Source of the DNA: Sycobia sp. Sy_11
Lineage: Eukaryota > Arthropoda > Insecta > Hymenoptera > Epichrysomallidae
Reading direction: 5' to 3'
Assembly (NCBI GenBank): GCA_018907035.1
Contig: JACCIC010000021.1
Coordinates: 3,151,001-3,215,000, forward strand
Length of the DNA: 64,000 bases
Part shown: positions 35,478 to 46,880 of the stretch, one piece after another
Layout: each line of letters opens with the position of its first letter
How positions within the stretch are numbered: position 1 is the stretch's first letter
The notes under the pieces: model-generated
The model's input: only the letters and a program-made list of their open reading frames with translations
What the model was told of the DNA's origin: nothing
Databases searched by the model: none
Translations under genes and position numbers: made by a program

Positions 35478-36856
35478 TTAGAAATTTATATAGTAATCCT
35501 CTTTATTATGTTCATATCGTTTTACCAACGCTTGATTCCATTCTGAATTTCTGAATGTGTGACTTGCCCTGTTCAAAGGTTTTTCAACACACTCAGGATG
35601 CATTCTGTAATATTTTTCTCTTACAGCAGCTACCATCATTAGTGCTGTAGCAATCATAGTACGATGTGGCATTCTGTACCAACTATTGTAAACTCCCCCA
35701 GCAGCTAGAACTAAACCATTAAAAAAGATTCAAAACAAATATATGTTGTTCATTGGAATAAATTTTTATTATTTAATAAGAAATTTAATTATAGTAGAGT
35801 AATTTAAAGCAATATATGAAATACTTTGTGAAATTTTTACAGTTGTAAGTAAATATATTGAAATTTCAATTGACACGTGACTTTTTACTTTATAAGATGG
35901 ATCATGTATCACTCTGATTTCCATTAATCATAATAAATTCTCTTATTCTTTGAATTTCAATTCAATAATACATAAAAATTATTCAATAATTTTTAAATCA
36001 TAGGCAATAGCACTTGATTCTTTTTAAGTCATAAATAACAGTGTATTCATAATTATCAAGTTTGAAAGATAAAATATGAAGCTGTTTTAATTTTTATGCT
36101 ACTTATAACTTTAAAAATAATATTAAAATATCTATACATATAAAATAATAAATTAATTTTGCGTTACATCTAATAGTTGTAAAAATTTAAAAATCATATT
36201 TACAAAATAGTTTTTTCATTTAGAGCATAACTTGGGTTAACTTTTTTTTATAAATTGTCTCATAAATTTATTCATTATGAATAGTAGCTTGATCAATTTA
36301 TAGAAGTTTAACTGATATAAGAATCACCTTAAATTTTTCAATTATGATATTGGTTCTTTAGGAATATAAAATATAAATTTTTTTCATTGTTTAAAATATT
36401 ATATTCTATTAAATGTAATGTTTATCAATAATATGCATACATTGTTATAAAATTTAAAACTGTAAATAATTTTACAAACATTTTTAATATATGAAAGATT
36501 TGTGGCAACTTACACTTTATTCTATAAGCTAAAATATATATCTAAAATTATAATGAAATAATACCTCCAAGAACATAATTGGTCATATCATCTTTTTTGC
36601 GTACATTAGCTGATATGTAAGTAACTCCTGTAAAAGCCAAAGTCATTCCAGTTATCGGAAATAGCCAATAACAACCAGTATTAAAGAATTGAGCAGCATT
36701 TTGACAGCGAGATAAAATTACAATATCGTATGCTGCGGCAGAAAGTCCCCAAGGTAGCGTCCATTTATATAATCCAAAAACTTTTCCGAATATATCTTCA
36801 CCCTCAGGTTTATCATAATAATTGTAGTTATTCAAAAATCCACTTATAATTGACAT
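35478..36856 (-). CDS. NDUFA11: NDUFA11 (complex I subunit B14.7), with an apparent 1-nt frameshift
   Basis: NDUFA11 is a Tim17-like accessory subunit of mitochondrial complex I in the inner membrane. Exon 1 (36565-36856) encodes about 97 residues with YDKPEGEDIFGKVFGLYKWT, a first membrane segment around LSAAAYDIVIL, a second around WLFPITGMTLAFTGVTYIS, then RKKDDMTNYVLGG. Exon 2 (35478-35711) gives a third segment and the tail ending EHNKEDYYINF. The acceptor at 35712-35713 enters exon 2 in the right phase, and V-L-A-A can be read. One extra base (two A's at 35700-35701 on the plus strand) then shifts the frame before G-G-V-Y-N-S-W. Without it the join reads through to the natural stop. An assembly error or a recent lesion is more likely than an alternative structure, because both sides of the extra base look conserved. 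Confidence 0.88.
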
Positions 36857-36898
36857 TGCTTTCTAAAATTATAAATATAAAAGGTTATTTTTAAAATA

Positions 36899-36948
<50 letters not shown>

Positions 36949-37200
36949 TGAGGTTACTTTTATACATATAACAAATAATAATTAAATTATTAAGCTTTTC
37001 CATATAATGATAATATTTTAATAAGCTTTTCAAACAAATTTATATACTAACAAGCGCTTTGAATTATTAAATAGATAAAAATTTTATATCTATTAAAAAA
37101 TAAACATTTTATGAGTGTAAAAAATAATTTAATATTAATAAAACTAAGCAAAACAAACGTCAAGTAAAAGTATTAAAATAACAGAAATGTAATATAATTT
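36857..37200. other. Upstream region of NDUFA11 with (AT)n tract
   Basis: AT-rich; (AT)n at about 36902-36948 lies some 50 bp upstream of the start codon and so probably in the promoter or 5' UTR. Confidence 0.5.
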
Positions 37201-37747
37201 GCACATAAACAATGGTCAGGAACGATCTACACCGGCCTGAATTCGCCCTTCAGCAGCAATTCAGATTCCCAGATTTCAAAATAATCTCTGTGTTCACACA
37301 GCTGATAATAAGAATGTTATATAATTTTTCGGCTATGTTTCTCTCCAATGAACAACTAAACTTTTCAGATTTTCCTATTCTTTTACCAACTTTTACTAGC
37401 TTTTATATTTTCCATAGAGTATTAGATTCGGAATAGAGCGCAGAACTCGTAATTAACCCGAATCATGTAGTCTCTTGAATATTGCCACGAATACGTTGAA
37501 GTCCCGTTGAGGATTGGTCGTATACGTTCAAGCAGGTTCAATCAAGTTCAAGTATAGAACTCGATTGAGCGCGTATTGCAATTTGCAGGCCCTGATCAGG
37601 TACCTGTACAGGCACAAATTGAGGTGCTATTTACAGGCTGTACAGGTTACTTGAAAAAAATATACTGGTAAAATTACACAGGCACATATATAGGCTCTTT
37701 GCAGGCCATGTACAGAAACTTTAGCAACTGGTGAAACATACATACTA

Positions 37748-37831
<84 letters not shown>

Positions 37832-39100
37832 TTATTTATTTATTTATTTATTTATTCTATTTTTAGGGCGAAATGACAGAGGTATTGTTCGGAAACAATA
37901 TCGAATATATTTATTTATATTCAGTTTTACTTTTAGATTTAATAATAACACGGTATTTACCCTGACTAATGCCTGAAAATAAGCTTAGGTTGCCTGAGAT
38001 TATTTTAAATTTTATTCCTTCCTTAGTTCAATAATTACCTACGCTGCATGTCAACGTCCAATGCATTGAATATTCATCCAATTACTATTACAATGTTCTC
38101 GAATTACAAAGTTGGAAGATATGTCACATCCGCACGAATTTAATGAGCCAAATTCACCATCCTTCCTAAAGAACGCAGAATCAACTGCACCAAGTAGGCA
38201 TCCTTTTATCTATTTATATGAATACACCTATAGACAATTTTCACGTTAAGACACTACGTCCCAAAGTCAAATTTTAATGGGATTTTTTTTAAAATTTGGT
38301 ATGTACATTAAGCACATTTATAAGCTGTCAACATTTTAGCAAATTTGACCGAATCAAAAAATGTTATAATAGGTTGAAATTTAGATTTTAACACATAATT
38401 TTGAATTCGACTGAGAAATTTGAAGGTTTTCTCCACGTAGTAAAGAAACTATTCAACGCATTTGTTTGAAAAATGAATATATTATAATCTAGGTTAATAG
38501 CAACATATTTATTACTAAAAAAAATTAAAATCGGCCGAACAGATTTTTAATAAACCTGATCTTAAAAGTATAGTTTTGATGAATTTCAACAAATCACTCA
38601 ATGAAAGGACTCACTATGTGGCAACACTGAATGGTATATACAGCCATCAGGTAGCATTTATTTGCAGAAGGGTCATTTTTCGGTAAGATTTCAACTGCTT
38701 GGGTTTTACAAATGAAAACGGCAGCTACACAAAAAATCAAATTCAAATAAAGTTGAACTTAAATAAGGTCCGAAAGGCAATTCTATTACCAAAAATGTAA
38801 CTATATTGAAAGCACTAGAAATTAAAATGCAGTCTTATGTAATTATATTACAATGGTCACTCATATACCGCTACTCCTAGTATTACTTGCACCCACACAC
38901 AAGCAGTAGCCGGGCATTGCAATGTTTCAACAACTGTTCCATCGGTTTTCGAAATTTTTTATAGAAATATATTATTATTAATCTAAATTAAAATATAATT
39001 ACCTTTTTAAGCAAATAGGATTGACAGTTTTTCCTGCCTAATAGATCTACAATTTTTAAGAAAGTTTTCATAACAACGACAAAATATGTATTCTATATAG
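37201..39100. other. Gene-free region
   Basis: An ORF at 37212-37436 has no recognisable features. At about 37570-37720 the motif ACAGGC and related CAGG words recur irregularly. A (CT)n(AT)n tract followed by TTTATTTATTTA covers about 37757-37855. Nothing else recognised. Confidence 0.45.
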
Positions 39101-39640
39101 CTGTCATGAAATACCCTAATAAGCCGTGTATCCCCGATCGTGCTTGGCATGGTCAAGTTTGCTCATTTTCGAAATGTAACATTCTTAGATCTTTATGTTT
39201 ACATTTTTTCATCGAACCTTTATTGTATTACCGTGTATGTATTGTGACGTTGCGCGGACTTCCGCTCGTTACTTACTTCACTTACCGCCTTTTTCTCCTG
39301 AATACTTCCAGGGCGGGAACTCGGGCTGATTATTTTCAGGATTTTCTTCACGGAGTTATTTTATTTTATATATCTGTTACCTCTATTATAAATTTATATA
39401 TATTATATGTATATGTATATTAATGGACATATATCATATTATTATTATTTTATAACAGCATATATTTTATTTTATTAGAATTTTTTTTTATTGATACGTG
39501 ATGATATATATATATATTTTATTTTCTGTCACATATAAGGAATCAAAATCAACTGTTCCAACATCCCGAATAATTCCTTTATTACAGAAAAAAGAAAAAA
39601 AATTTATAATATTTCTCGCCCGATTATACATACATGGCCG
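39101..39640. other. Unassigned region with a 105-codon ORF
   Basis: The plus-strand ORF at 39106-39423 is hydrophobic at its end and Cys-containing at its start; no family recognised and no splice context. Probably chance. Confidence 0.25.
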
Positions 39641-40760
39641 CTTCCGCCACTTCCGCGCTATACCGCACCGCGTTCGCTGAGAAACTCTCACCTTCCCCTT
39701 TGGTGGCCGCCGCTACCTAATTTTTCCCGTGTCCTGCTTTCCCCGCTCGCAAAATTTACATATGTATAATTTTGTAATTTACGGGCGCGCAGGCCCACTC
39801 ACCCGATACCGCAAAGAAATTTACGAGCGCGTCCCCTCGTGCGCTCGCTGCTGCTGCCTTTCCAATCTTCTGCGATGATTTCCCGTAGGAGAGAGAGAGA
39901 GATGGATGGATAGCTAGACAATTCACTCAGTTCGTACTTTCAACACACTCCGCACTACTCAGTCCTAGTCCTTATCTTCCCCTCACTATTTTTCACGACA
40001 ACACCCGTACTTCCACCTTCGCGCAACTTCCATTCCGTCTCCCGACTCAACACCAAAAAAACTTCAAAATTTTAGTGGCAATGGCCGCGATACGTGGTTG
40101 CTCAACTCGCTTCAAAAATCTTCTGAAGTTTTTCTTGATCTTCACCTCCGATTCTCCAATCGCAGCTCTTTTTTTCGTTATCCTCCAATTATCAGCCTTC
40201 TTCCCCAATTTGCACCAATTATCGTGCGTCTTCTCCGATTTGCGCCAATCTCGGGCTCTTCCGTAATCTTCATACCGTTTCGACCGACATTATTGGTCTA
40301 CAATGTCTGGTTTCATGACTTGTGCCTTGCGCCAATTTCAAATTTACTCGGGAGATATATCTATATATATCTCCCCGTCGGTAGTTCGGTGCGGCGCCGC
40401 TAAGAGCGGTGGCGCTGTTGGCTGCTCCTTCTCCGCGGCGACTTCCGTCTTCACGCTGGCTGCTACTTCCAGTGTGGTCGTCTGCAGTGCGGACGTCGCA
40501 CGCTGTGTCTCTCCGACTCTCACTAATCTCGTTGTGTTTTTCAGCGTCTCCACGCGCCCTTCCTGCTTGTTGAGCTGACATCGTTGAGCTCGATTGTCGT
40601 TGCTGCTTCCTTTTCTGTGTGCGGCTTTTTTGCGTTCGTTCGAGCAGCGGCCCATGCGGCGTCCAGTATGTTGCACTGAACTTGGTGCGGCCACGTGTCT
40701 TCAAATCTTCCACTTCCCGCTTGCAGTGTCTACATGGCTTTTGGACCTTTGCCACGTATG
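39640..40760 (-). other. GC-rich island with a 161-codon minus-strand ORF
   Basis: About 1.1 kb of much higher GC content than its surroundings. On the minus strand an ORF at 40270-40755 encodes a Ser/Arg/Gln-rich polypeptide beginning MAKVQKPCRHCKREVEDL; other frames are also open, as expected at this composition. Repeated variants of a GCGCCAAT(T/C)T word at about 40170-40340 hint at internal duplication. It may be a promoter island or an LTR or gag leader of an old retroelement. I cannot decide. Confidence 0.3.
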
Positions 40761-41400
40761 CTTGTTTCTTTTTTTTTTTATTTTATCTCTTTAGTTTAGT
40801 ATCTCCACTCGCGTCTACTTTACGATTTCATCATATCATTTCCCCGTTTCGAGGTTATGTTCTCTCTCTCTCTCTCTCTCCATCTTCTTCTGCATGCGTC
40901 TAACTATCCGTGTTCATCTGTATCTCTTTGTTTTTCTTTTTCTCTATCTGACTTCCTTCCTTGGTATGTAAATCATTATTTCCATCTCTCTCTATATGTG
41001 TATTTTCTGTATTGTCTCTGGATGCATATTCTACTTTCCTTTCTCTGGGTGCATCTTTTACCTTTTTTTCTCTCCTCCTATCTTCCTTTCCTTCTCTGCA
41101 TATACTTTTCTTGATGTCATTTCTACATGTATATTTCCTTTTTATTGCATGCATCGATGTTTTACTTTAATTTTCTCCTTCTATCTTCCTTTTCTTCTCT
41201 GCGAATACTGTCATTAGTATTTTTTTTGCTATTTTCATATGTCTTTATTCGCTTGCATGCATGTTTTGCTTCATTTTTCTCCTATCTTCCCTTCCTTCTA
41301 TGCGAATACTTTCTATTTGTAAACTGCATCCCTATAACTTTTCTCGCTAATTTTACTTTTATTTATTATTATTTATTATTATTTATTATTATTTTCATTT
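40760..41400 (+). repeat. Pyrimidine-rich tandem repeat, ~105-bp units
   Basis: The plus strand is overwhelmingly C/T for 640 bp. A block of the type TTTTCTCC..TATCTTCC..TTCTCTGCGAATACT recurs at about 41064, 41168 and 41272, preceded by weaker copies with TGCATG words. The block ends in repeated TTATTATTATT at 41360-41394. The many overlapping ORFs here arise because a pyrimidine strand lacks stop codons. Confidence 0.75.
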
Positions 41401-41404
41401 TCAG

Positions 41405-41476
41405 GTTGTAGTTGCTGCAATTCCCATTGCAGTATATGCTGTGCTATATGGTAATAAGTCAATGGAAGAAAACTGA
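41405..41476 (+). CDS. Possible terminal exon of a small membrane protein
   Basis: Immediately after the pyrimidine-rich tract, a TTTTCAG acceptor is followed by 23 codons and a stop. They read VVVAAIPIAVYAVLYGN followed by KSMEEN, a membrane-spanning segment with a charged tail. This looks like the C-terminus of a small single-pass protein of the sort found in mitochondria, but I recognise no family and found no upstream exon. Chance is a real alternative. Confidence 0.25.
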   Translation, partial: VVVAAIPIAVYAVLYGNKSMEEN

Positions 41477-41504
41477 ATATTTGCTGAAACCAAGGGGTTT
41501 CAGT

Positions 41505-41572
41505 AACACATCTACACTATGGTAGATGTGTTAGGGGTAAGGACCCCTAACACCTCTACCATAGGCTATCAT
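41505..41572 (+). repeat. Overlapping alternative stem-loops
   Basis: AACACATCTAC pairs with GTAGATGTGTT across ACTATG. The same central arm, extended as GTAGATGTGTTAGGGGT, pairs with ACCCCTAACACCTCTAC on its other side across AAGG. The two hairpins are mutually exclusive. Confidence 0.8.
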
Positions 41573-41579
41573 AAAAATG

Positions 41580-43060
41580 CATTAAGCACAACTGAGTGAG
41601 GCGTGCGTGCTACCTTTAATATTGCATTTGAATCTTTAACGATAACGCAGAGAAAAGCTCATAAGGTAAAAACCCATGACAAGACCAGTTTTTTCATATT
41701 CTAATTTTATATTGGCAATGTAAATATAATATGCGATACTAGCGGTGGAAAAGACAACTAAAAAAATGGCAACCATGAGTATTACAGAAGTACAAAAAAG
41801 CATTATTTAGATTAGTAAAATTTCGGAGTTCTTTATAAATTTCTTTTAAAAAATTGAAAATTGACGACCTACATTAAAGTGAAAGACAAGAGTATTTTAC
41901 AAGAGTTAAGACAGTAAAAAAGCATCCTGAAGTTCTCTTCATAGCACCGAAGGTTTTAAAAGAGGAAATTGTTGTAAAGAAACTTAACTTATATAGTAAT
42001 AACAATAATAATAGAAGTTATCACTGTATGCCTAAACCAGAAGTTGCAAAAATTTATTTTGTAATATTGAAGTAGTGAACAATTATAAAGAGTGGAACAA
42101 AATAATAAAAATTAAATTGAATAAGAAAACAGTCATTTACGGCTGTAATGATAGTTATCTTTCTAAACATTATACGTGTATACAACAATTATTCCGAGAA
42201 ATAAAACTATTTTAAAAATTATTTTTTATATTTCTTTGTTTGTTATATGATGTATTTAATCAAAAGCTCAATAAAACAATTATATTATATTTATTCTATC
42301 TGTTAATATGCTACCGGACGATATAATGCAGTAAAACATTTAAATAAATACTTTAAGTATAAACACTTTTTTTAATTTAAAAAGCGAGTTATATATACTC
42401 TATACTATTTTAACGCCCACGACAGCAATTTTTGTTTTGATGCAGTAGTTCCCTCATAGATACCGTGGATGTTTTCTTTGCTAATACGCAAGTTATCTTC
42501 CACTAAAGTTCACCAGCTCTTACGTCTAGGTTCCCAAGTGTGGGCAAGAACAACAAAAATCCGCCATCTTATTTTTTATAGTTGATCTTCGGGGACAACA
42601 CATTATCGTGAAAGAAGCCTCAGCAAAGGGAAATCACGACTTTACCTTCGCTCCGCATCCAATTCCTGTTCTTTAAGAGGACGAAAACATAACACGCGGC
42701 AGCAAGATCCATGATGTGACATTCGAAAATGTGGCTACAACGCTAAATAACTTTTGCATTCGCAGAATTGAGGAATTTTTTTTATGCATTGTAAAGCCCA
42801 TCCGCCGAAGTACGAGTATTATATACGGCGCGGAAAAGTTGGCGCGTAAAGTATTATGACTTACTTCGACGTGATTAGCATCCACGTGTTGGTGAACAAG
42901 TAATGAAGCGCCAACACGTGCTTTCAAACAAAGCAAATCAGGTCAGTGCATAGCTTCGTGAAAAATATGGTGGGCCATATAAAATTATTAGTAAAGTTTC
43001 TCCCATTATGTTTAATCTTAGAGGGACCGATAATAAAATTACGGAAAAAATACATATAAA
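41580..43060. other. Gene-free region left of the Helitron
   Basis: AT-rich to about 42400, then of mixed composition to about 43000. Minus-strand ORFs at 42673-42936 and 42924-43121 show no family features. Nothing recognised. Confidence 0.4.
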
Positions 43061-43319
43061 GGACTAGCATCCCCCGTCTCGGCTTCGCCCGAGATAATAA
43101 TTTAGCCGATTTCATAAGCAATTCAATAATATCTAAGTAAAAAGTACTCTATACATAAAAATCTATATTACTATAAATAATTGACCGTAATTTACCTATC
43201 GTCGCTTCTGTATATTCAGTATGTATATACAGAATGTACAACCGTATATAATACACACACGTATACATATTACATACGACTTCTATGAGGAAAATTTTAC
43301 TTTTGAGTTCGAGCGGTAA

Positions 43320-43890
43320 AAAAAGATGTCCAAGTGTCTCGAGACGACGTTTATAGAGTATCATATTCGTAATATAGAACATGTCTCGGGACGACTGCTA
43401 TAGAGAGTTTTTTTTTGTTAGGAAGGCAGTTTACGACGTCCAGGTATTCTGGGATGACTTTTACTGGGAGTATGCATATTCGAACGATAGAAAATGAATC
43501 TCTTTATAGAAGTATTTTAAACACTCCTCGTCGAAGTCGTTCCAAAACATCCCGACATTTGATCCCACTATCCAAACACGAAGCTCCCTATAGAAGTCGT
43601 CCCGACGTACCTAAATGTCGTTTCCTACCAACTAAACACGATACTTCCAGTAGAAGTCGTCCCGAGAAAGCTAGCATCGCTTCCTAACGACTAAACACAA
43701 TACCCTCGTAGAGGTCGATCGGAAAGATCTAGATATCGTATTTTACCGTCCATACACGAATCTTCCCATAGAAGTTGATTTGCTCATACTTGGACGTCGT
43801 TTTCTATCAACTAAATACAATATTCTATCTGCCTATAGAAATCGGCTTGAGGCAACGGAATATCGTAATCAATCGCCCGTACACGCCAAT
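43320..43890. repeat. ~62-bp minisatellite with an inversion
   Basis: A TATAGAAGTCGTCCCGAC-type word recurs about every 60 bp: near 43500, 43589, 43651, 43711, 43770 and 43840, increasingly diverged to the right. At 43330-43470 the same word appears in the opposite orientation (CGGGACGACTGCTATAG). It lies in the 3' part of the Helitron. Confidence 0.75.
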
Positions 43891-44028
43891 AAAATATTTC
43901 TTAGTAGAAACCGTATTTAAAATGTGTATATATCTTATATACAATATAATATACATACTATATATATATATACAATATATATACAATATAATATAGATAT
44001 TATATATATATATGCATTATACACATAC

Positions 44029-44037
<9 letters not shown>

Positions 44038-44089
<52 letters not shown>
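44038..44089. repeat. (AT)n microsatellite in the Helitron
   Basis: About 25 AT dinucleotides beside the second Helitron-like hairpin. Confidence 0.9.
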
Positions 44090-44090
<1 letters not shown>

Positions 44091-44269
44091 CTGTCCGGTC
44101 TCGGCTTCGCCCAAGAGAATAATACTATCATTTCAGATATTAACGATACCTTTTATAATTTAAAAAAAGAGGCGTCTGCTATCTGCAATAAAAAACTGAA
44201 ATCTAACTTAATATAATTAATTTTATAAAAACCGCTCAGCATGGGAAGGTACAGTATATTATTATTGAA

Positions 44270-44850
44270 GTGCTAAGCTTACGCGATAACATCAAGGAAA
44301 AGTACACTGTTTATAAAAAATGCAATACTTTACATGTATTCCAAATATGTTCGCATCATTGCGGGAACCTATGAGTTTAAATGACTTCCGAACCACTGGC
44401 ATTGTAATAGCATTTTATTTACAATTCTGTGGAATAAAAAGATTAGTAAGCAATTATAAAAGATAAGAAGATAAGAACTAATATATAATATTTCTAAATA
44501 ATCTCTTAATAATAGATACTAAAATATATAAATAAAAATAGTAACAATATTTATTCTAGTAAACATAATAGATTTTATCTAGTAAAACTTAATAGAATGA
44601 ATTTTATGACTATTATAATACATTTTTATTGATGTGCCTCCCTTACGCGACAACATCAAGTAAAAGTAGCTCCAAATATTTTTGCATCATTACGAATTTA
44701 ATATAATCCTGTATGACTTCAGTGACATCTGAACCCCTTAATGGCCATACCATTATATTTTCATTCTCTGGAATCAAAAAATTATTAGTTAATTTTAAAA
44801 ATAATAAGTAATATATTAAGAATTTCTCAATAATGACAAGAAAAAATTGA
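44270..44850 (-). repeat. Tandemly duplicated module inside the Helitron
   Basis: Segments 44275-44520 and 44636-44850 are diverged direct copies. Both begin CTTACGCGA(T/C)AACATCAAG and carry GCATCATT(G/A)CG and a TGACTTC..GAACC block. On the minus strand the right copy has an open exon-like stretch (IMVWPLRGSDVTEVIQDYIK) ending DVVA and a stop. The left copy has lost the frame. Confidence 0.6.
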
Positions 44851-44867
44851 AATAATAATAGCAATAA

Positions 44868-46530
44868 TTATGTGAGTGCTTCAGGATAAACGATATTTCT
44901 TGTATTTCCTTCTGTCGCATACACGAATAAATCTGCAGGTTTTCCTACACGTGAACAGGCAACATATAGTTGTCCATGTGAAAAGCATGGATTCTCTAAA
45001 TCGAGCCCACATACTTGCAGAGATTGTCCTTGTGTTTTGTTGATCGTCATAGCAAAAGCGAGTCGAACCGGAAACTGTAAACGCTTGAATTCAAATGGCA
45101 TGTCTGTTGGAATCATTGGAATACGTGGCAACAGTACATTCTCTCCTTTGAATTTCCCATGATTATATCGTACAAAATACATTGTTCTGGAATTAATTTT
45201 GGAAGATTCATTTCAACAAATGCACCGAGACTATCAACATCAAAGTTTTTTCACGATACAAATTACGATCATAAGTATCATTTACAGATCGGTTTGGACC
45301 ACACATACCCAACTGCACCAGTTCTTTGTTGCTGATTGATAAACATATATCCTCGATTGAAATCAGGGCTTTGTTATACACATATGAAATAAACTGAATG
45401 TTAGAGTCCATCTCTCGTACCCGATGCAAGATGTCTTCTTTATACTTTTCCCATAGATTTTTGGGATTCAAAGGAAAACACGTGATCAGTATTATTGCAA
45501 ATAATGTCCGTATTTGCTGCGGTAGATGCGTATACGAAACATCCGAAAGTGCGATGTTCCAATGTCCATCATTTTCAAGAAAATTTAGTTCTTTGCAAGC
45601 TTCTCAATAAGTTACGCATAATTTACCATTTACTGTTCGAAGGTCTTCGAAAGATTTTGGTCCACGTACATTAACTAATAGCAATCGAAGATCAAAGCGT
45701 TCTTGATTGTTTGGATGCACTGTATACACGCGGCTTAATGCATCTGATGAAAATAAATTCGGATGTCCTTCAACTGACTGACCTTGTATACGTCGTTGAC
45801 ACTTTTTCGCTGACGTATTCCACGTATAAAATCTTGGCACTTCCGAATAAAGTAATGTTCTTGCAAACCAATCATCTATGGATAATTTGAAGAACGCAGT
45901 CAACGTTGTTTCTGGTGGGGACAAAGCTCTTGAATGAACATTTTCTCTTGTAAAATACACTCGCTGGCCATTTTCAAAATGCACTGACAAATGAATAACT
46001 GTTGGATGGCGTTCGTGAATTGAAAAGGCAAGAATCCGCCAAACAGCTTCATTGCTACTAATATAGCGGCCCAATTGGTATTGTTTGATTTCATCAATTG
46101 GCGTAGATGCGTTTCCTACTCCAAAAACGGCCATATCACTTCCTTTATTGACATATATACACACGTATTTAATTGATTTTACTGAATTGCAGTACTCAAC
46201 ATTTATATGTGCTTTGAAAGTTTTCGAAAGTAAATGTGAATACGGTACAATCCAACGGTTATCCATTTCGATTTCATTGTTGCGCACTTTTAGAATTATC
46301 GATTTTCCACTATCTTCAGTCGATCCTCGCCGATATTATGGATATCCATCATTCCCAGTTACAGTTTCGGCGTGCAAGTCTTTTGGATATCGTTTTGTAC
46401 ATTTTCCCTCTCTCATACATGAAGAATTATTATTGATTGTGCCACATGGCCCATGAATCATATTTTTGGTAACAACTGTGAATAAGCCAGGATCAATCTC
46501 AATATCTATTACTTGAGAACCAAGGGGGTT
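44868..46530 (-). pseudogene. Helitron Rep/helicase remnant with the ATPase core deleted
   Basis: Blocks run along the minus strand from 46530. An entry like DIEIDPGLFTVVTKNMIHGPCG, then CMREGKCTKRYPKDL and YYRRGSTEDSG, leads to a 227-aa stretch (45604-46287) and a block at 45208-45471 with LVQLGMCGPNRSVNDTYDR. The last block (44868-45182) carries RLAFAMTINKTQGQSLQV, GQLYVACSRVG and NIVYPEALT. These are the post-Rep linker and the last helicase motifs of Helitron proteins. The HUH Rep domain and everything from the P-loop to motif IV are missing. The break lies at about 45175, where the N-terminal block jumps straight to NHGKFKGENVLLPRIP. There is one in-frame stop (about 46337) and a frame change near 45220. 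It cannot make an active protein. Confidence 0.88.
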
Positions 46531-46789
46531 ATTTACTTGAAAGTTTATTTACTTGTCTAGGGGGGAGGGAAGAGGAACACAAGGGTTTAACGTGGATTAT
46601 CCGATTAGTGGGTATTGCAGTTGTTTATAGCTGCCTATAGCATGCGCGTCCGTGCGATCTGTACCTCCCCCCCCTCTCTCTCTCTCTCTCTCTTTCTGAC
46701 CTGACCATCTGCTTCGATGCTGTGCGGGGCCTAGCGCAGTTGTGTATCTACAGTATATACATTACAAATCGTTGGTAAAGTGATTACCT

Positions 46790-46880
46790 AATTTACCAAT
46801 ATTTTTATATTTTTATATTTTTGTCGAATTTGCCAAAAAAATTTTATATTTTTATATTTTTGTCAAGTTTGCAAAAAAAA
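46790..46880. repeat. Short direct duplication
   Basis: TTTTATATTTTTATATTTTTGTC followed by TTTGC and an A-run occurs twice in tandem, spacing about 45 bp, in the 5' non-coding part of the Helitron. Confidence 0.7.

Noticed and set aside
37229..37245. GAATTCGCCCTT, identical to the cloning-site flank of a common TA-cloning vector
   Set aside because: Only 12 bases match, the neighbouring bases differ from the vector, and a chance 12-mer in 64 kb is not surprising. Not taken as contamination.
40270..40755. 161-codon minus-strand ORF as a zinc-finger protein
   Set aside because: Only one C..C pair, Ser/Arg/Gln-rich composition and other open frames at the same place; GC-rich sequence explains the openness.
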